Position numbers and translations under genes: made by a program | Notes under the pieces: generated by a model | What the model was told of the DNA's origin: nothing | Database searches by the model: none | The model's input: the letters and a program-made list of their open reading frames with translations, nothing else | Shown: piece by piece, positions 17,656-28,664 of the stretch | Layout: each line of letters begins with the position of its first letter | Numbering within the stretch: position 1 is the stretch's first letter | Origin: Ligilactobacillus faecis | GTDB lineage: Bacteria; Bacillota; Bacilli; Lactobacillales; Lactobacillaceae | Direction of reading: 5' to 3' | DNA length: 64,000 nucleotides | Assembly (NCBI RefSeq): GCF_029889745.1 | Contig: NZ_CP123639.1 | Coordinates: forward strand, 2,151,501 to 2,215,500

Positions 17656-19773
17656 TCAATTTCCAAATAAGTTATTCCAAACATCGCGTCCTTTTTGCAA
17701 CCACGAATCAGCTGTATCGCGCCAATCAGAAGTTTCATTTTCGGCTTGTTGACCTGCTTTTTTCAGTTTATCCCACCAACTTTCAGTATTGTTTGTTTCA
17801 TCTTCTTTAGCTAGCGTTGAAGCAGCAGCAACATCAAATTTTGTTTGTTTTGTATATGGCAAGATATTTTCCATCTCTGTTTTGAATAACAAAGCTCCTC
17901 CACGTGAACCAGCATCTTCGATCGAATTTTTATTTGAATCAAAACCGACCCAAGTTGCTAGTACGATATCTGGTGTATATCCAACATACCAATGATCAGT
18001 GTCCGCACTATTAGGATCAATACCATTTCCTTGAGTCGAACCTGTCTTTCCAGCGATCGTATATCCTGCTGGTTTAGCATTGCTTCCTGTCCCGATCGTA
18101 TAAACGTCGATCATCATGCTCGTCATTTCTTTAGCATTTTTTGCAGATAAAACTTGATGTGAATCAACATCACCATTATCAACGATCGTCTTACCAGAAG
18201 CATCTACGATCTTGCGAATAAAATGCGGATCATAACGGACTCCATCATTGGCAAAAGCCGTATATGCACTAGCGATCTGATATGGAGAGACCCCTTTCTT
18301 TAGTCCCCCTAAAGCTAAACTTAAATTCTCGTCTGACTCATCAAGTTTGATCCCAAATTTTTCAACTGAATCAAAGCCTGTTTTAACACCGATCTTGTTC
18401 AGTAACCAGACCGCAGACGTATTTTTACTTTCAGCTAAGGCTTTATACATTGGAAGTTCTCCAGTATAAACGTTGTTCCAATTATGTGGTGTATACTTAT
18501 TAGTTCCATAACTTTTGAGTTTGTCAGGTAGTTCTGTATCATAATGATACCCTTTGGCCAATGCAGGTGCATAAACAGCTAACGGTTTGATCGTTGACCC
18601 AGGTGAACGAACTAACTGTGTTCCACGATTATACCCCCGAAAAACATGAGTCCCACTGCGTCCTCCAACAACAGCTGCTACCCCGCCGGTCTTAGGGTCG
18701 ATCGCAACCGATGCTCCTTGAGCTTTAGCCCCACTGGCGGCATCTGCTGGAAAAAGATAGTCATTTGCAAAATCTTCTTGCAGGCTGGCTTGGTAGTTTT
18801 GATCTAATGTTGTGTAGATCTTGTATCCGCGGTTCATGATGTCCGATTCACTTAAGCCATACGTATTGATCGCTTCCGAGATCACAGCATCAAAATAATA
18901 GGGATATTTATAACCAGAATTATAAACATACGTATCATTTGTGATCATCGCTTGTGCTTGATATTGTTTAGCTTGTTCTTCAGTCAGTTTATTATTAGCA
19001 ACCATCAGACTCAAAACAACATCCCGTCTTTTTTTAGAAGCTTCAGGGTGATCAAGAGGATTAAAAGCATTAGGACTTGTCAGCATTCCAGCCAGCGTGG
19101 CTGCTTGCGGAACAGTCAATTGACTTGCACTTGTCCCAAAATACTTTTTGGCCGCATCTTCAACACCCCAGACACCATTCCCAAAATAAGCATGATTCAA
19201 ATACATCGTTAAGATCTCTTTTTTGCTATACGTATTTTCGACTTGCATTGCGATAAAGATCTCTTTAGCCTTACGCGAGAACGTCTGCTCTTGCGATAAA
19301 AAAGCATTTTTGACTAATTGTTGCGTTAAAGTACTGCCCCCACCACTGATCGCTTGGCTACCAGTCAGTTTATTTTTGACATAAGACACACCTGCTCGGG
19401 CGATACCTTTGACAGAAAAACCGTATTCTTTATAAAAATTACGATCCTCAGTTGACAAAACAGCATCTACGACATTTGGTGAAATATTATCAAGTGAGGT
19501 CCAAGTCCCTTTTTGCGAATACAGATACCCTGCTTTTTGATCATTTTTATCATAGATCTCAGTTGCTTGTTCTAATGCGCTTTTCAAACCTTTAACATTT
19601 GACGTCTTTGCAATAAAAGTCAAATAGATACTCATACATAAAAAAAGCGATAAAACTAAGACGATCGCCCAGCGGATCAATTGATATCTCTTACACTTAG
19701 CCCAAAACCAGCACCAAAAACGTTGGCTGTAATAGGCTATTTTTTGCCAGGCTTTTTCTAAAAATCCATTCAT
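17656..19773 (-). CDS. Bifunctional class A penicillin-binding protein (PBP1A/2A type)
   Basis: A 705-residue peptidoglycan synthase. A cytoplasmic start and one membrane helix (about residues 36-58) come first. The glycosyltransferase domain carries STEDRNFYKEYGF and GGSTLTQQLVKN near 105-155. The transpeptidase domain has the nucleophile motif SPGSTIKP near 385, SKNTS near 450 and KTGS near 575. It polymerises glycan chains and cross-links them outside the membrane. The C-terminal 50 residues are Trp/Asn/Asp-rich. AAGGAAAG precedes ATG 19773. It is separate from argR, which ends in a terminator. Confidence 0.92.
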   Translation of the reverse strand: MNGFLEKAWQKIAYYSQRFWCWFWAKCKRYQLIRWAIVLVLSLFLCMSIYLTFIAKTSNVKGLKSALEQATEIYDKNDQKAGYLYSQKGTWTSLDNISPNVVDAVLSTEDRNFYKEYGFSVKGIARAGVSYVKNKLTGSQAISGGGSTLTQQLVKNAFLSQEQTFSRKAKEIFIAMQVENTYSKKEILTMYLNHAYFGNGVWGVEDAAKKYFGTSASQLTVPQAATLAGMLTSPNAFNPLDHPEASKKRRDVVLSLMVANNKLTEEQAKQYQAQAMITNDTYVYNSGYKYPYYFDAVISEAINTYGLSESDIMNRGYKIYTTLDQNYQASLQEDFANDYLFPADAASGAKAQGASVAIDPKTGGVAAVVGGRSGTHVFRGYNRGTQLVRSPGSTIKPLAVYAPALAKGYHYDTELPDKLKSYGTNKYTPHNWNNVYTGELPMYKALAESKNTSAVWLLNKIGVKTGFDSVEKFGIKLDESDENLSLALGGLKKGVSPYQIASAYTAFANDGVRYDPHFIRKIVDASGKTIVDNGDVDSHQVLSAKNAKEMTSMMIDVYTIGTGSNAKPAGYTIAGKTGSTQGNGIDPNSADTDHWYVGYTPDIVLATWVGFDSNKNSIEDAGSRGGALLFKTEMENILPYTKQTKFDVAAASTLAKEDETNNTESWWDKLKKAGQQAENETSDWRDTADSWLQKGRDVWNNLFGN

Positions 19774-19870
19774 AATAAAACTTTCCTTTTTAGCATTGTC
19801 ACTCTCTCATCTTACCATATCAGATAAGGTTATCACATAATGCCTTCTAATCTTAAGCAAATATCTAAAA

Positions 19871-19892
19871 ACGAGCACCTAAAGGCACTCGT
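19871..19892 (-). terminator. Terminator after argR
   Basis: ACGAGTGCC pairs with GGTGCTCGT (two G-U) and is followed by TTTTT on the minus strand, just past the argR stop. Confidence 0.75.
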
Positions 19893-19898
19893 TTTAGC

Positions 19899-20366
19899 TT
19901 ATGTAAGCTCATCATGTGCAAGATGCTCGTTAAATAAAGTATTGATCTTCACTGCACTTTCACGTGTCGGACTAATGACGACTACAGTATCAAAGCCGGC
20001 CACGGTCCCAGCAATATCCTCTAACGCTAGGTCATCTAAGATCGCTGCTAAAACGTTCGCACTCCGTGGCGTCGTATGGATCACATTCATAAATTCGACC
20101 AAAATGACTGCTGTGACCGAATCATAGATCGCTTTATTCAATTTATCTTGTTCAGAACTATTGTGAGCTTTAAAGATCATATAACGCAAATTACCTTGCG
20201 CATCTTGTTGTTTAACGATCTGCATCTCACGAATATCACGTGAGATCGTGGCCTGCGTAGCACTGATCCCAAGCTCTTTTAGTGCTGCCATCAGCTCTTC
20301 TTGATTAGCGAGCGGTCGTTGATTTATCAACTGCTCGATCTTTGCTTGTCGTAGTTCTTTTTTCAA
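19899..20366 (-). CDS. argR: Arginine repressor ArgR/AhrC
   Basis: A 155-residue transcription factor. The N-terminal winged helix has the DNA-reading stretch ISATQATISRDIREMQIVK near residues 35-52. The C-terminal hexamer and arginine-binding domain has GTVAGFDTVVVISP near 118-131. It controls arginine synthesis or catabolism. The start is TTG at 20366 with GAGGTGATC upstream. No arginine genes are in the window. A Crp/Fnr gene lies beyond a decayed insertion sequence. Confidence 0.93.
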   Translation of the reverse strand: MKKELRQAKIEQLINQRPLANQEELMAALKELGISATQATISRDIREMQIVKQQDAQGNLRYMIFKAHNSSEQDKLNKAIYDSVTAVILVEFMNVIHTTPRSANVLAAILDDLALEDIAGTVAGFDTVVVISPTRESAVKINTLFNEHLAHDELT

Positions 20367-20446
20367 AAGATCACCTCAAACATTAGTACACATCTTGATA
20401 CATATCATTTTAACAAAAAAAACTTAACAATCATAGGTCAACTACT

Positions 20447-20514
20447 GCTATATAAAATGTAAGTAAACATGAACAAATAATTATGTTTGAGAAAGAAATA
20501 TAGCTTTTCCTTTC
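20447..20514 (-). promoter_or_regulatory. Copy of the SD-hairpin leader module upstream of argR
   Basis: GAAAGGA (20508-20514), arm GCTATAT (20498-20504) and partner ATATAGC (20447-20453) match the clpB copy closely over about 70 bases, including a TTTCTTTC that could mask the Shine-Dalgarno. The nearest ATG 12 bases past the hairpin opens only a 9-codon frame. argR starts about 80 bases further with its own Shine-Dalgarno. Confidence 0.5.
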
Positions 20515-20529
20515 CTAATTTTATTTACT

Positions 20530-20618
20530 ACCGTCAACGCTAATTCCTATATCCTAACTAAAGGGTAATGATATTGACTAGCTCTAATAGCTTTAGGGTA
20601 TAGCCCCCCTTCATATTT
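20530..20618 (-). other. Possible relic of IS200/IS605 right end or omega-RNA
   Basis: Directly after the tnpB remnant stop, the minus strand reads GGGGGGCTATACCCTAAAG, then a small hairpin (AGCTA/TAGCT at about 20579-20596), with ATACCCTAA able to pair with TTAGGATAT. The position and structure fit the right end, from which TnpB guide RNA is made. Its decay makes function unlikely. Confidence 0.35.
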
Positions 20619-21235
20619 TTAATCTATTAAAGTCAAAAGATTTTTTACTGCATTTTCACCTCTATCCATAACTAGACCACATCCATAACAAATATATTTG
20701 TTTTATTCTATGTTTTTCATTACCATTGAGACCAACTTTATCTTCGCCAGTCTTAATAAAGCCACACTTAGAACAACGTTGCGTGCTTGGATAATATTTA
20801 TCAGCTAAAACTACTTTTTTACATACCAGTTACACTTATAAGTTAATGCTTGTCTAAAGTAGCCAAATAATGAACGTTGAAGTCCTTTAGCGGCAATATG
20901 TGTCATTTGCATTTTCTTGACATCTAGATCTTCGATTACGATCTGATCGTAATTAATAACTAACTTGGTGGTAAATTTTGGATAATGTCATGTTCACTTT
21001 GAGATGATCACGTTATACTTTGGTTCTCTTCTTAACGTAATTACTCGTCTATGTGGTTTAGATGTCCGACATTGACGTCAACGGCTGAGTTCTTACCTGT
21101 CTGGATCTTCTTTTTTATCTCGATCCCCAAAGGCAAACTCGCCCAGTATTTACTATTTTCACGATGAATTGAAATAACTTTTAATTCATCTTCTAAGTTC
21201 TTAGCGTCTTTTAATCTAATATCATACTAAGTTTT
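20619..21235 (-). pseudogene. tnpB: Decayed IS200/IS605-family TnpB, truncated and frameshifted
   Basis: Pieces of TnpB can be read in several frames on the minus strand. Near 21080-21200 is KVISIHRENSKYWASLP and a degenerate AVDVNVGH. Near 20860-20960 come VIEDLDVKKMQMTHIAAKGL (the RuvC Glu region) and LFGYFRQALTYKCNW. Near 20720-20800 comes LADKYYPSTQRCSKCG, and after one more frameshift YICYGCGLVMDRGENAV, completing the zinc ribbon. The end is at 20619. The N-terminal part is missing and at least three frame breaks are present, so it cannot make an active nuclease. No tnpA is nearby. Confidence 0.85.
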
Positions 21236-21243
21236 GCTCCTGC

Positions 21244-21975
21244 TCAAAAGTCCCTAAAATAAAACCCCTCAAATTGCTCCAAAACAAAATTCTTATCTAA
21301 TAGCATTTTATAGCGCCCTGTTAAAGCTAAATTTTCGGCTACTAACTGTGTCAAGACCTCTGTTACAGATGAACGTGAAGTTCGCGCAAAAGAAGCTAAG
21401 ATCCCCCGTGTCAACTTATGAGGCAAACAGATCCAACCGTTATGTTGATCTTGGCCATAAAAAAGAGCCAAATAACAAAGCGAGGCGAGCACTCGATTTT
21501 TAGCAAATAATTGATAACAATAGAGTTCAAAGATAAGCATTCGTTCCAGTTGAGCTTTGAGCTCTAAAAACAAAAACATCTCAAAAGAGCGCGAACGTTC
21601 CCGCAAAAGCATCACGATCTTACTTGGGATCTTTACTAAAGTAACTTCCCCATCAAAGGCTACTAACTCTAAATTGAGCTTTTCTTGCGACGAAAAAGAG
21701 TCCAGCGATAAAAAACATTGACCTTGTTTATAAAATTGAAGATAGTCCACTTCCTCTGCATCTCGCGCAAAAGTGCGACAAGCTACTAACCCACTGACCA
21801 TAAAATAAAGTGAGTCACTTGGGCGTGCACTTAACTCGATGATCTCATTATAAGTAAAAAGTTGTACATGGCATGTTTCAGCCAAAAGCTTTTGTTCAGT
21901 TTCGTCTAATTGCAGAAAAGATCCTAAAATATTAGTAAGTACGATCTGCTTTTGTTCATAATTATAATTATACAT
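21244..21975 (-). CDS. Crp/Fnr family transcriptional regulator
   Basis: About 243 residues. A cyclic-nucleotide-binding-like beta-roll covers residues 20-130 (NEIIELSARPSDSLYFMVSGLV). The C-terminal winged helix has LASFARTSRSSVTEVLTQLV near 195-215. No Cys cluster typical of a 4Fe-4S Fnr is seen. The effector is unknown. ATG 21975 is chosen over an upstream in-frame codon because GGAAGGTG lies just before it. ArcR-type Crp proteins regulate arginine deiminase genes and argR lies nearby, but that link is inference. Confidence 0.82.
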   Translation of the reverse strand: MYNYNYEQKQIVLTNILGSFLQLDETEQKLLAETCHVQLFTYNEIIELSARPSDSLYFMVSGLVACRTFARDAEEVDYLQFYKQGQCFLSLDSFSSQEKLNLELVAFDGEVTLVKIPSKIVMLLRERSRSFEMFLFLELKAQLERMLIFELYCYQLFAKNRVLASLCYLALFYGQDQHNGWICLPHKLTRGILASFARTSRSSVTEVLTQLVAENLALTGRYKMLLDKNFVLEQFEGFYFRDF

Positions 21976-22194
21976 TGATTCACCTTCCAATGCTGAAACT
22001 GGTTTTTTAAATTTTACCACGATAATTTACTTTATGAATTTACGTTTTACTAAATTATTTACCACGTTTTTTTCATTTTAGAGATTTTTCTATCACCAAT
22101 CACTAAATAGTTCCCTAGCTTCCGCTGATTTTACCAGATCTTTTTAGAACATCTGATCAAAATCACTTTACAAGTTTTAGTTATCATTATTATC

Positions 22195-22249
22195 AAGTTA
22201 TACTAAAAAAACTCACCCCCAAAGGAGTGAGTCTTCTTAGTATAACTTG
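22195..22249 (-). terminator. Terminator after pyk, nested in a longer inverted repeat
   Basis: ACTCACTCC-TTTG-GGGGTGAGT (22211-22232) with TTTTTT forms the inner terminator. Outer arms AAGTTATACTAA (22195-22206) and the complement at 22237-22249 extend it. The remaining bases to the Crp gene (21976-22190) are AT-rich and hold no clear gene. Confidence 0.85.
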
Positions 22250-22355
22250 ATAACTGACTATCACTTCAAAATCAGCGATCTATAAGTCAGATACGTTATA
22301 ATACTGTTTGGAAAAGACACGATAAATATTATCGGACTAAACCCAAAAATTCAGA

Positions 22356-24116
22356 TTAAAGTGCGTTTGATGCACCATGGTAAACAATACCGCGACGAGA
22401 GTCAACAGTTACAACTTCACCATCAGTGATCAATTCTGTTGCGTTAGTAGCACCAACAACAACTGGGAGACCCATAGAGATACCAACAACAGCAGCATGT
22501 GATGTCAAACCACCGTTTTCAACGATCAAAGCAGATGCTTTTTCGATAGCTGGTAAGTAGTCTTTGTCAGTTGTCTTTGTTACAAGAACAGCACCTTCAA
22601 CAGCTTTTTCGTTTGCTTCTGCAGCAGATGTTGCTACAACAGCTTTACCGATAACTGTTTCGTCACCAACGCCTTGACCTTCAACTAACTTAGAACCGAT
22701 CAATTGGATCTTCATAACGTTTGTTGTACCTTTTTCACCAACAGGAACACCAGCAGTGATCAAGATCAAGTCGCCTTCTTTAGCAAAGCCAGCTTCTTTA
22801 GCTTTTTCTGTTGCTAAGTTGAACATTTCATCAGTTGAGCTTGGTGTTTCAGCCACAACTGGGAAGACGCCCCAGTTTACAGACAAGCCACGACGTGTAC
22901 GTTCGTCAAATGTCACAGCCAAGATGTCTGCATCTGGACGGTATTTGGAGATCATACGTGCTGTATGACCAGATTTTGTAGCTGCTACGATCGTCTTGAT
23001 GTTCAAGTTATCAGCAGCTTCAGCAACAGCGCGACCAATAGCTTCTGTCACGTCTGTCTTATCAAATTCATTCAATGCAAATGATTTGTGTTGACGCAAT
23101 GCATTTTCAGCTTTAACGTCGATACGTGCCATTGTTGCAACAGCTTCAACTGGGTAATCACCGTTTGCAGATTCACCAGAAAGCATTGTTGCATCTGTAC
23201 CGTCAAACACAGCGTTAGCAACGTCAGAAGCTTCGGCACGTGTAGGACGTGGGTTTTCTTGCATAGAATCAAGCATTTGTGTAGCTGTGATAACAGCTTT
23301 ACCAGCAGCGTTACACTTCTTGATCAATGATTTTTGTACCAAAGGCACGTTTTCTGCTGGGATCTCAACACCCATGTCACCACGAGCGATCATCAAACCA
23401 TCAGAAACTTTTAAGATCTCGTCAAAGTTATCGATACCTTCTTGAGATTCGATCTTAGGGAAGATTTGAACATGTTCCATGTTCTTTTCTTCTAAAAGTT
23501 CACGAATATCTAAAACGTCTTGAGGTTTACGTACGAATGATGCAGCGATGAAGTTGATCTCGTTGTCTAAACCAAAGCGGATATCATCAGCATCTTTTTC
23601 TGTGATACCAGGTAAGTTGATGGAAACGCCAGGAGCGTTAACACCTTTACGTGAACCAAGTGTACCTTCGTTGATAACTGTACATACTAATTCGCGGTTT
23701 GCTTCGTCTTTCTTTTCGATCTTCATGTCGATCAAACCATCATCGAATAAAACATGACCACCTTCATGTACGTCATCGTACAAGTCTGGGTAAGTAACAG
23801 CGATCTTTTCTTTTGTACCTTCAAGTGATGCGTCCATTGAGATACGAACTTCATCACCGATGTTGAAGTGTAACTTACCACCTTGTTGAACTGTTGTACG
23901 GATCTCAGCCCCTTTTGTATCAAGCATGATACCTACCATCTTGCCTGTTACTTTTTCAGCTTCGCGCACAAGGTTCATACGGCCTAAATGTTCTTCATGG
24001 TCACCATGAGAGAAGTTGAAACGGAAAACATTAGCACCCGCTTCGATCAATTTGCAAATTGTATCTAGATCTGAACTAGCTGGTCCAAGTGTACTTACGA
24101 TCTTGGTCTTTTTCAT
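22356..24116 (-). CDS. pyk: Pyruvate kinase with C-terminal PEP-utilising-like domain
   Basis: About 586 residues. The N-terminal TIM barrel has KTKIVSTLGPAS at residue 3, the active-site IFPKIESQEGIDNFDEI near 220 and MIARGDMGVEIP near 240. The C-terminal allosteric domain follows, and an extra 100-residue PEP-utiliser-like domain ends in NGGLTSHAAVVGISMGLPVVVG, as in other Bacilli. It converts PEP and ADP to pyruvate and ATP. The ATG at 24116 has AAGGAGAG upstream. The longer frame to 24179 is rejected. It is co-transcribed with pfkA. Confidence 0.96.
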   Translation of the reverse strand: MKKTKIVSTLGPASSDLDTICKLIEAGANVFRFNFSHGDHEEHLGRMNLVREAEKVTGKMVGIMLDTKGAEIRTTVQQGGKLHFNIGDEVRISMDASLEGTKEKIAVTYPDLYDDVHEGGHVLFDDGLIDMKIEKKDEANRELVCTVINEGTLGSRKGVNAPGVSINLPGITEKDADDIRFGLDNEINFIAASFVRKPQDVLDIRELLEEKNMEHVQIFPKIESQEGIDNFDEILKVSDGLMIARGDMGVEIPAENVPLVQKSLIKKCNAAGKAVITATQMLDSMQENPRPTRAEASDVANAVFDGTDATMLSGESANGDYPVEAVATMARIDVKAENALRQHKSFALNEFDKTDVTEAIGRAVAEAADNLNIKTIVAATKSGHTARMISKYRPDADILAVTFDERTRRGLSVNWGVFPVVAETPSSTDEMFNLATEKAKEAGFAKEGDLILITAGVPVGEKGTTNVMKIQLIGSKLVEGQGVGDETVIGKAVVATSAAEANEKAVEGAVLVTKTTDKDYLPAIEKASALIVENGGLTSHAAVVGISMGLPVVVGATNATELITDGEVVTVDSRRGIVYHGASNAL

Positions 24117-24262
24117 GAGTTGATTCTCTCCTTTGAAATCTTTCGATGCTTTATAGCATTTATCAAATATTAGTAACACAGTTTCAAACTGTCTCTACCG
24201 GATGATCAAGTCCGCCAGAGCGCCTTTTTTAGTTACCAGTCAAAAAGCATTTGGATGATAAA

Positions 24263-25234
<972 letters not shown>

Positions 25235-25355
25235 TCAAGTAATAATTCTGTAGTACTACATTCTCCAAATGTAATCTTATCACTTTTATGAGCGCTTGTC
25301 TTGTAAAAAATTGTTTTTCTGTAATAAATTAAAAGCGCATTTTCACAAATTTTCA

Positions 25356-28300
25356 TTACTTTAAGACAACGTTTTTGCTACCTAATAAGGTTGTTAGCGC
25401 TTCTTTTGTTTCTGGAGTGTTATTTAGCCACATATTTTCTTTTAAAATTATTTTTTTCTTCTCATTTGTTTCGATCAAGATCACTGGAACATTCCCTTGA
25501 TTTTTTTGTATCAAAGTTTGTAATTGTTTTCGTTTTTCCAGTGTTGCTGTCGCATCCAAACGTAGATAATAGCATTGCTTTGAAAATGAAGTCGCTAAAG
25601 CAAGCTTAGTCACGATAATATTTTTTTGGTCATTACGCATCTCGACTTTGCCTTCAACTAATACACATTCATCTACTTGTAATAATTCTGAAAAACGCCG
25701 ATATTCTTCTGGAAAAACGACTAATTCACCTTCGGCACTCTGGTCGCCAACTTTGACAAACGCCATCTGTTCTCCTTTTTTAGTTCGGATCACACGTACT
25801 TTATCGATATATACGAGAACTTTCATGCGTGTTCCTGGTACGATCGCATTTAAAAGTTTAGCTTGCTTTCGTTTGGCTAACCAAGCATATTTTTCGACTG
25901 GATGCTTTGAAAGATATGTGCCTAAATAGTATGCTTCTTTTGCCAACAACTCTTTTTCAGAAATCTCTGGGATCTCAGCTTGTTCTTTAGGGGCAAGTTT
26001 TTCAAATAAAGTTTGATTATCTCCACTTAGTGCGATATTGCTCAAAAGTAGCGGTACTTGTGCGATCAACTTTGCGCGATCTTTTGTTAAACTATCTAAA
26101 GCTCCAGCATAGATCAAAGCTTTTAACTGCTCTTCTTTTAAAAATTTTTTATCGATCCGCTTGATCAGATCGACTAAAGAAGTATAGGGACCATTTGCCT
26201 GGCGTTCGTTGAGGATAGCTTTGAGCAGATCACTACGTACCGTCTTGATCGAAGCTAGACCAAATATCAACGCCTGTTCTTTGAGCGAAAAATATAAAAC
26301 ACTTTGATTGATATCTGGACCTTTTAGTGTCAGCCCGTACTGTTTGATCTCCCCTAGATATTCACGTAACTTAGCCTCATTTCCGATCACAGAATTCAAT
26401 AAAGCCGCAAAAAAAGCTGCTGGATAATGACTTTTTAAATACGCTAATTCAAAGGCCATCTTGGAATAAGCGACCGCATGTGAGCGGTTGAAACCATAAT
26501 TTCCAAACCTTTTCATGTAATCATAGACTCGCTTGGCTTTTTCTTTAGCATAGCCTTGTTGCTTAGCGCCAGCAATAAACGCAGTCTGCAATTGGTCGAT
26601 CTTCGTCTGATCTTTTTTACTGATCGCACGTCGCAACAGATCGGCTTGTCCAAGCGAAAAGCCCCCCATCTCGGAAGCAACCTGCATGACTTGCTCTTGA
26701 TAGACCATAATACCATAAGTTGACTCTAGGATCGGACGCAAGCTTGGTTCAGGATAGATAACTGGCTTTTTTCCGTGCTTTCTTGCAATAAACTCATCGA
26801 TATTTCCGATCGGTCCTGGACGATAGAGAGCATTGACGGCCGCTACATCTTCAAAAGAGGTCGGTTTTAGGCGACGTAAGACATTTTGGATCCCATTTGA
26901 TTCAAATTGAAAGATCCCGTTTGTTTGGCCTAACTGAAATAAACGAAGAGTCCTAGGATCGTCCAAAGATATCTTACGAAGATCTAGACGTTCTCCATAA
27001 CCAGTTTTGACGAACCGCAGTGCATTATCTAAGATCGTTAGATTGCGCAAACCTAAAAAATCGATCTTTAATAGACCAACTTCTTCGACTTGTTCCTTTG
27101 CAAACTGTGAAAGTAAGATCTGATCTCCACCAAGTTGAACTGGAACTGATTCACTCAACGGACGATCACTCAGTAAGATCCCAGCCGCATGGGTCGAATA
27201 GTGACGTTTCAAGCCTTCCAATTTAAGTGCCGTTTTAAAAAGACGTTCATTTCTTGGACTATCTGCGATCAAATTTTTCACTTTTTGAGATTCTTGATAA
27301 GCTTCACGTAAAGTAAGCTTGTATCGATGTGGTAAAGCTTGCGACCATTCGTCTAATTCAAAACTCGTCAGTCCCATCACTCGCCCTACATCTCGGATCG
27401 CCTGACGTGCACCTAATGTTCCAAAAGTAATGATCTGCGCCATATGCGTATGCCCATATTTTTGATGAACATATCGGATCAGGCTCTCTCTTTTAGTATC
27501 TGGAATATCTAGATCGATGTCAGGCATCTGAGCTCGCTTAGGATTTAAAAATCTTTCAAACAATAAGCCATACTTTAAAGGATCCACATCTGTGATCTTT
27601 AAAACATAAGCAACTAACGAACCAGCGGCTGAACCACGTCCTGGACCGATCCGGATCTTTTTTTCATGCGCAAAATTAGTTACATCCCAAACGATCAAAA
27701 AATAGTCTGCAAAACCTAATTGTTCGATCAAAGTTAGTTCTTTTTTTAGTCTCTTTTCATAAGTTGCTCTAGTCGAAACTTGTTCGATTCGTAGACGTTC
27801 ATTTAGACCTTCTTGACATAATTTTTGTAAATAACTCACTGCACTCAATCCATTTGGAGTCTCAAAATGAGGCAATTTTGTTTTCGAAAATTCCAAATGT
27901 AGCTGGCTTTCAGCTAACAATTTTTCCGCATTTGAAAAAGCATCTTGTAGACCAGCGTTTTGATATTCGATCTGATACTGACTAGGCTCTTTTAAATAGT
28001 GGCGCCCGATCTGAGCTTTCAAAGAACTTTCAAAAGAGAGCTTTTCCCCCGAAGCGATCGCGCGTAAAACTTTAACTTCAAAATATTCATCTGCAGTCAA
28101 ATAATGGACGACACTTGTAGCAAGTAAGGGGGTTTGTGAGAGCTTAGAAAGCATCGTCAGGGCCAACTGTTCTTTTTTAGCTAACGTCGGTTCGATCCCT
28201 AAATAGACGCTATTGGGATCAGCATATTCTTTTAGATGCTTCAAGATCTCAGTAGCATTATCATAATACTTGGCTAGCAAACTCTCTGTTGGGGGCGCAA

Positions 28301-28664
28301 TGATATTTAGATCTGTCAAATAAGGGCTTATCTGGTCTAAAAATTCACTAAAAGCTAGTTCGCTATCTTTAAAACGTGTTAATTTCAACGAAGAGATCTG
28401 TAAAAGATTGCGGTAACCTTGTTCATTTTTAGCTAACAAGACTAAAGAAGAACTCGCTTCCACTTCAAGTGTGATCCCCACAACAGGCTTGATATGATAT
28501 TTTTGACATGCATGATAAAAATCTAAGACTCCATACATTACATTGAGATCACTTAAAACTAAAGTCTGATACCCAAGATCAGCAGCTCTTTTGACATAGG
28601 TCTCGATCCGCAGATCACTTTTCAAAAGACTATTTTCACTCAAAACTTGGAGCGGGCTAAACAT
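25356..28664 (-). CDS. dnaE: DNA polymerase III subunit alpha DnaE
   Basis: About 1102 residues of C-family polymerase. The order is a PHP domain (residues 1-200), the polymerase core with catalytic aspartates in MPDIDLDIPD near 388, FGNYGFNRSHAVAYS near 715, and an OB-fold near 950. Gram-positives use DnaE beside PolC for primer extension on the lagging strand. ATG 28664 has AAAGGAAGTG upstream. A slightly longer GTG frame overlaps this ribosome site. It stands alone, divergent from the DUF2929 gene. Confidence 0.95.
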   Translation of the reverse strand: MFSPLQVLSENSLLKSDLRIETYVKRAADLGYQTLVLSDLNVMYGVLDFYHACQKYHIKPVVGITLEVEASSSLVLLAKNEQGYRNLLQISSLKLTRFKDSELAFSEFLDQISPYLTDLNIIAPPTESLLAKYYDNATEILKHLKEYADPNSVYLGIEPTLAKKEQLALTMLSKLSQTPLLATSVVHYLTADEYFEVKVLRAIASGEKLSFESSLKAQIGRHYLKEPSQYQIEYQNAGLQDAFSNAEKLLAESQLHLEFSKTKLPHFETPNGLSAVSYLQKLCQEGLNERLRIEQVSTRATYEKRLKKELTLIEQLGFADYFLIVWDVTNFAHEKKIRIGPGRGSAAGSLVAYVLKITDVDPLKYGLLFERFLNPKRAQMPDIDLDIPDTKRESLIRYVHQKYGHTHMAQIITFGTLGARQAIRDVGRVMGLTSFELDEWSQALPHRYKLTLREAYQESQKVKNLIADSPRNERLFKTALKLEGLKRHYSTHAAGILLSDRPLSESVPVQLGGDQILLSQFAKEQVEEVGLLKIDFLGLRNLTILDNALRFVKTGYGERLDLRKISLDDPRTLRLFQLGQTNGIFQFESNGIQNVLRRLKPTSFEDVAAVNALYRPGPIGNIDEFIARKHGKKPVIYPEPSLRPILESTYGIMVYQEQVMQVASEMGGFSLGQADLLRRAISKKDQTKIDQLQTAFIAGAKQQGYAKEKAKRVYDYMKRFGNYGFNRSHAVAYSKMAFELAYLKSHYPAAFFAALLNSVIGNEAKLREYLGEIKQYGLTLKGPDINQSVLYFSLKEQALIFGLASIKTVRSDLLKAILNERQANGPYTSLVDLIKRIDKKFLKEEQLKALIYAGALDSLTKDRAKLIAQVPLLLSNIALSGDNQTLFEKLAPKEQAEIPEISEKELLAKEAYYLGTYLSKHPVEKYAWLAKRKQAKLLNAIVPGTRMKVLVYIDKVRVIRTKKGEQMAFVKVGDQSAEGELVVFPEEYRRFSELLQVDECVLVEGKVEMRNDQKNIIVTKLALATSFSKQCYYLRLDATATLEKRKQLQTLIQKNQGNVPVILIETNEKKKIILKENMWLNNTPETKEALTTLLGSKNVVLK

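Noticed and set aside
24117-24179. Extended pyruvate kinase N-terminus
   Set aside because: The extension contains the Shine-Dalgarno AAGGAGAG of the standard start at 24116.
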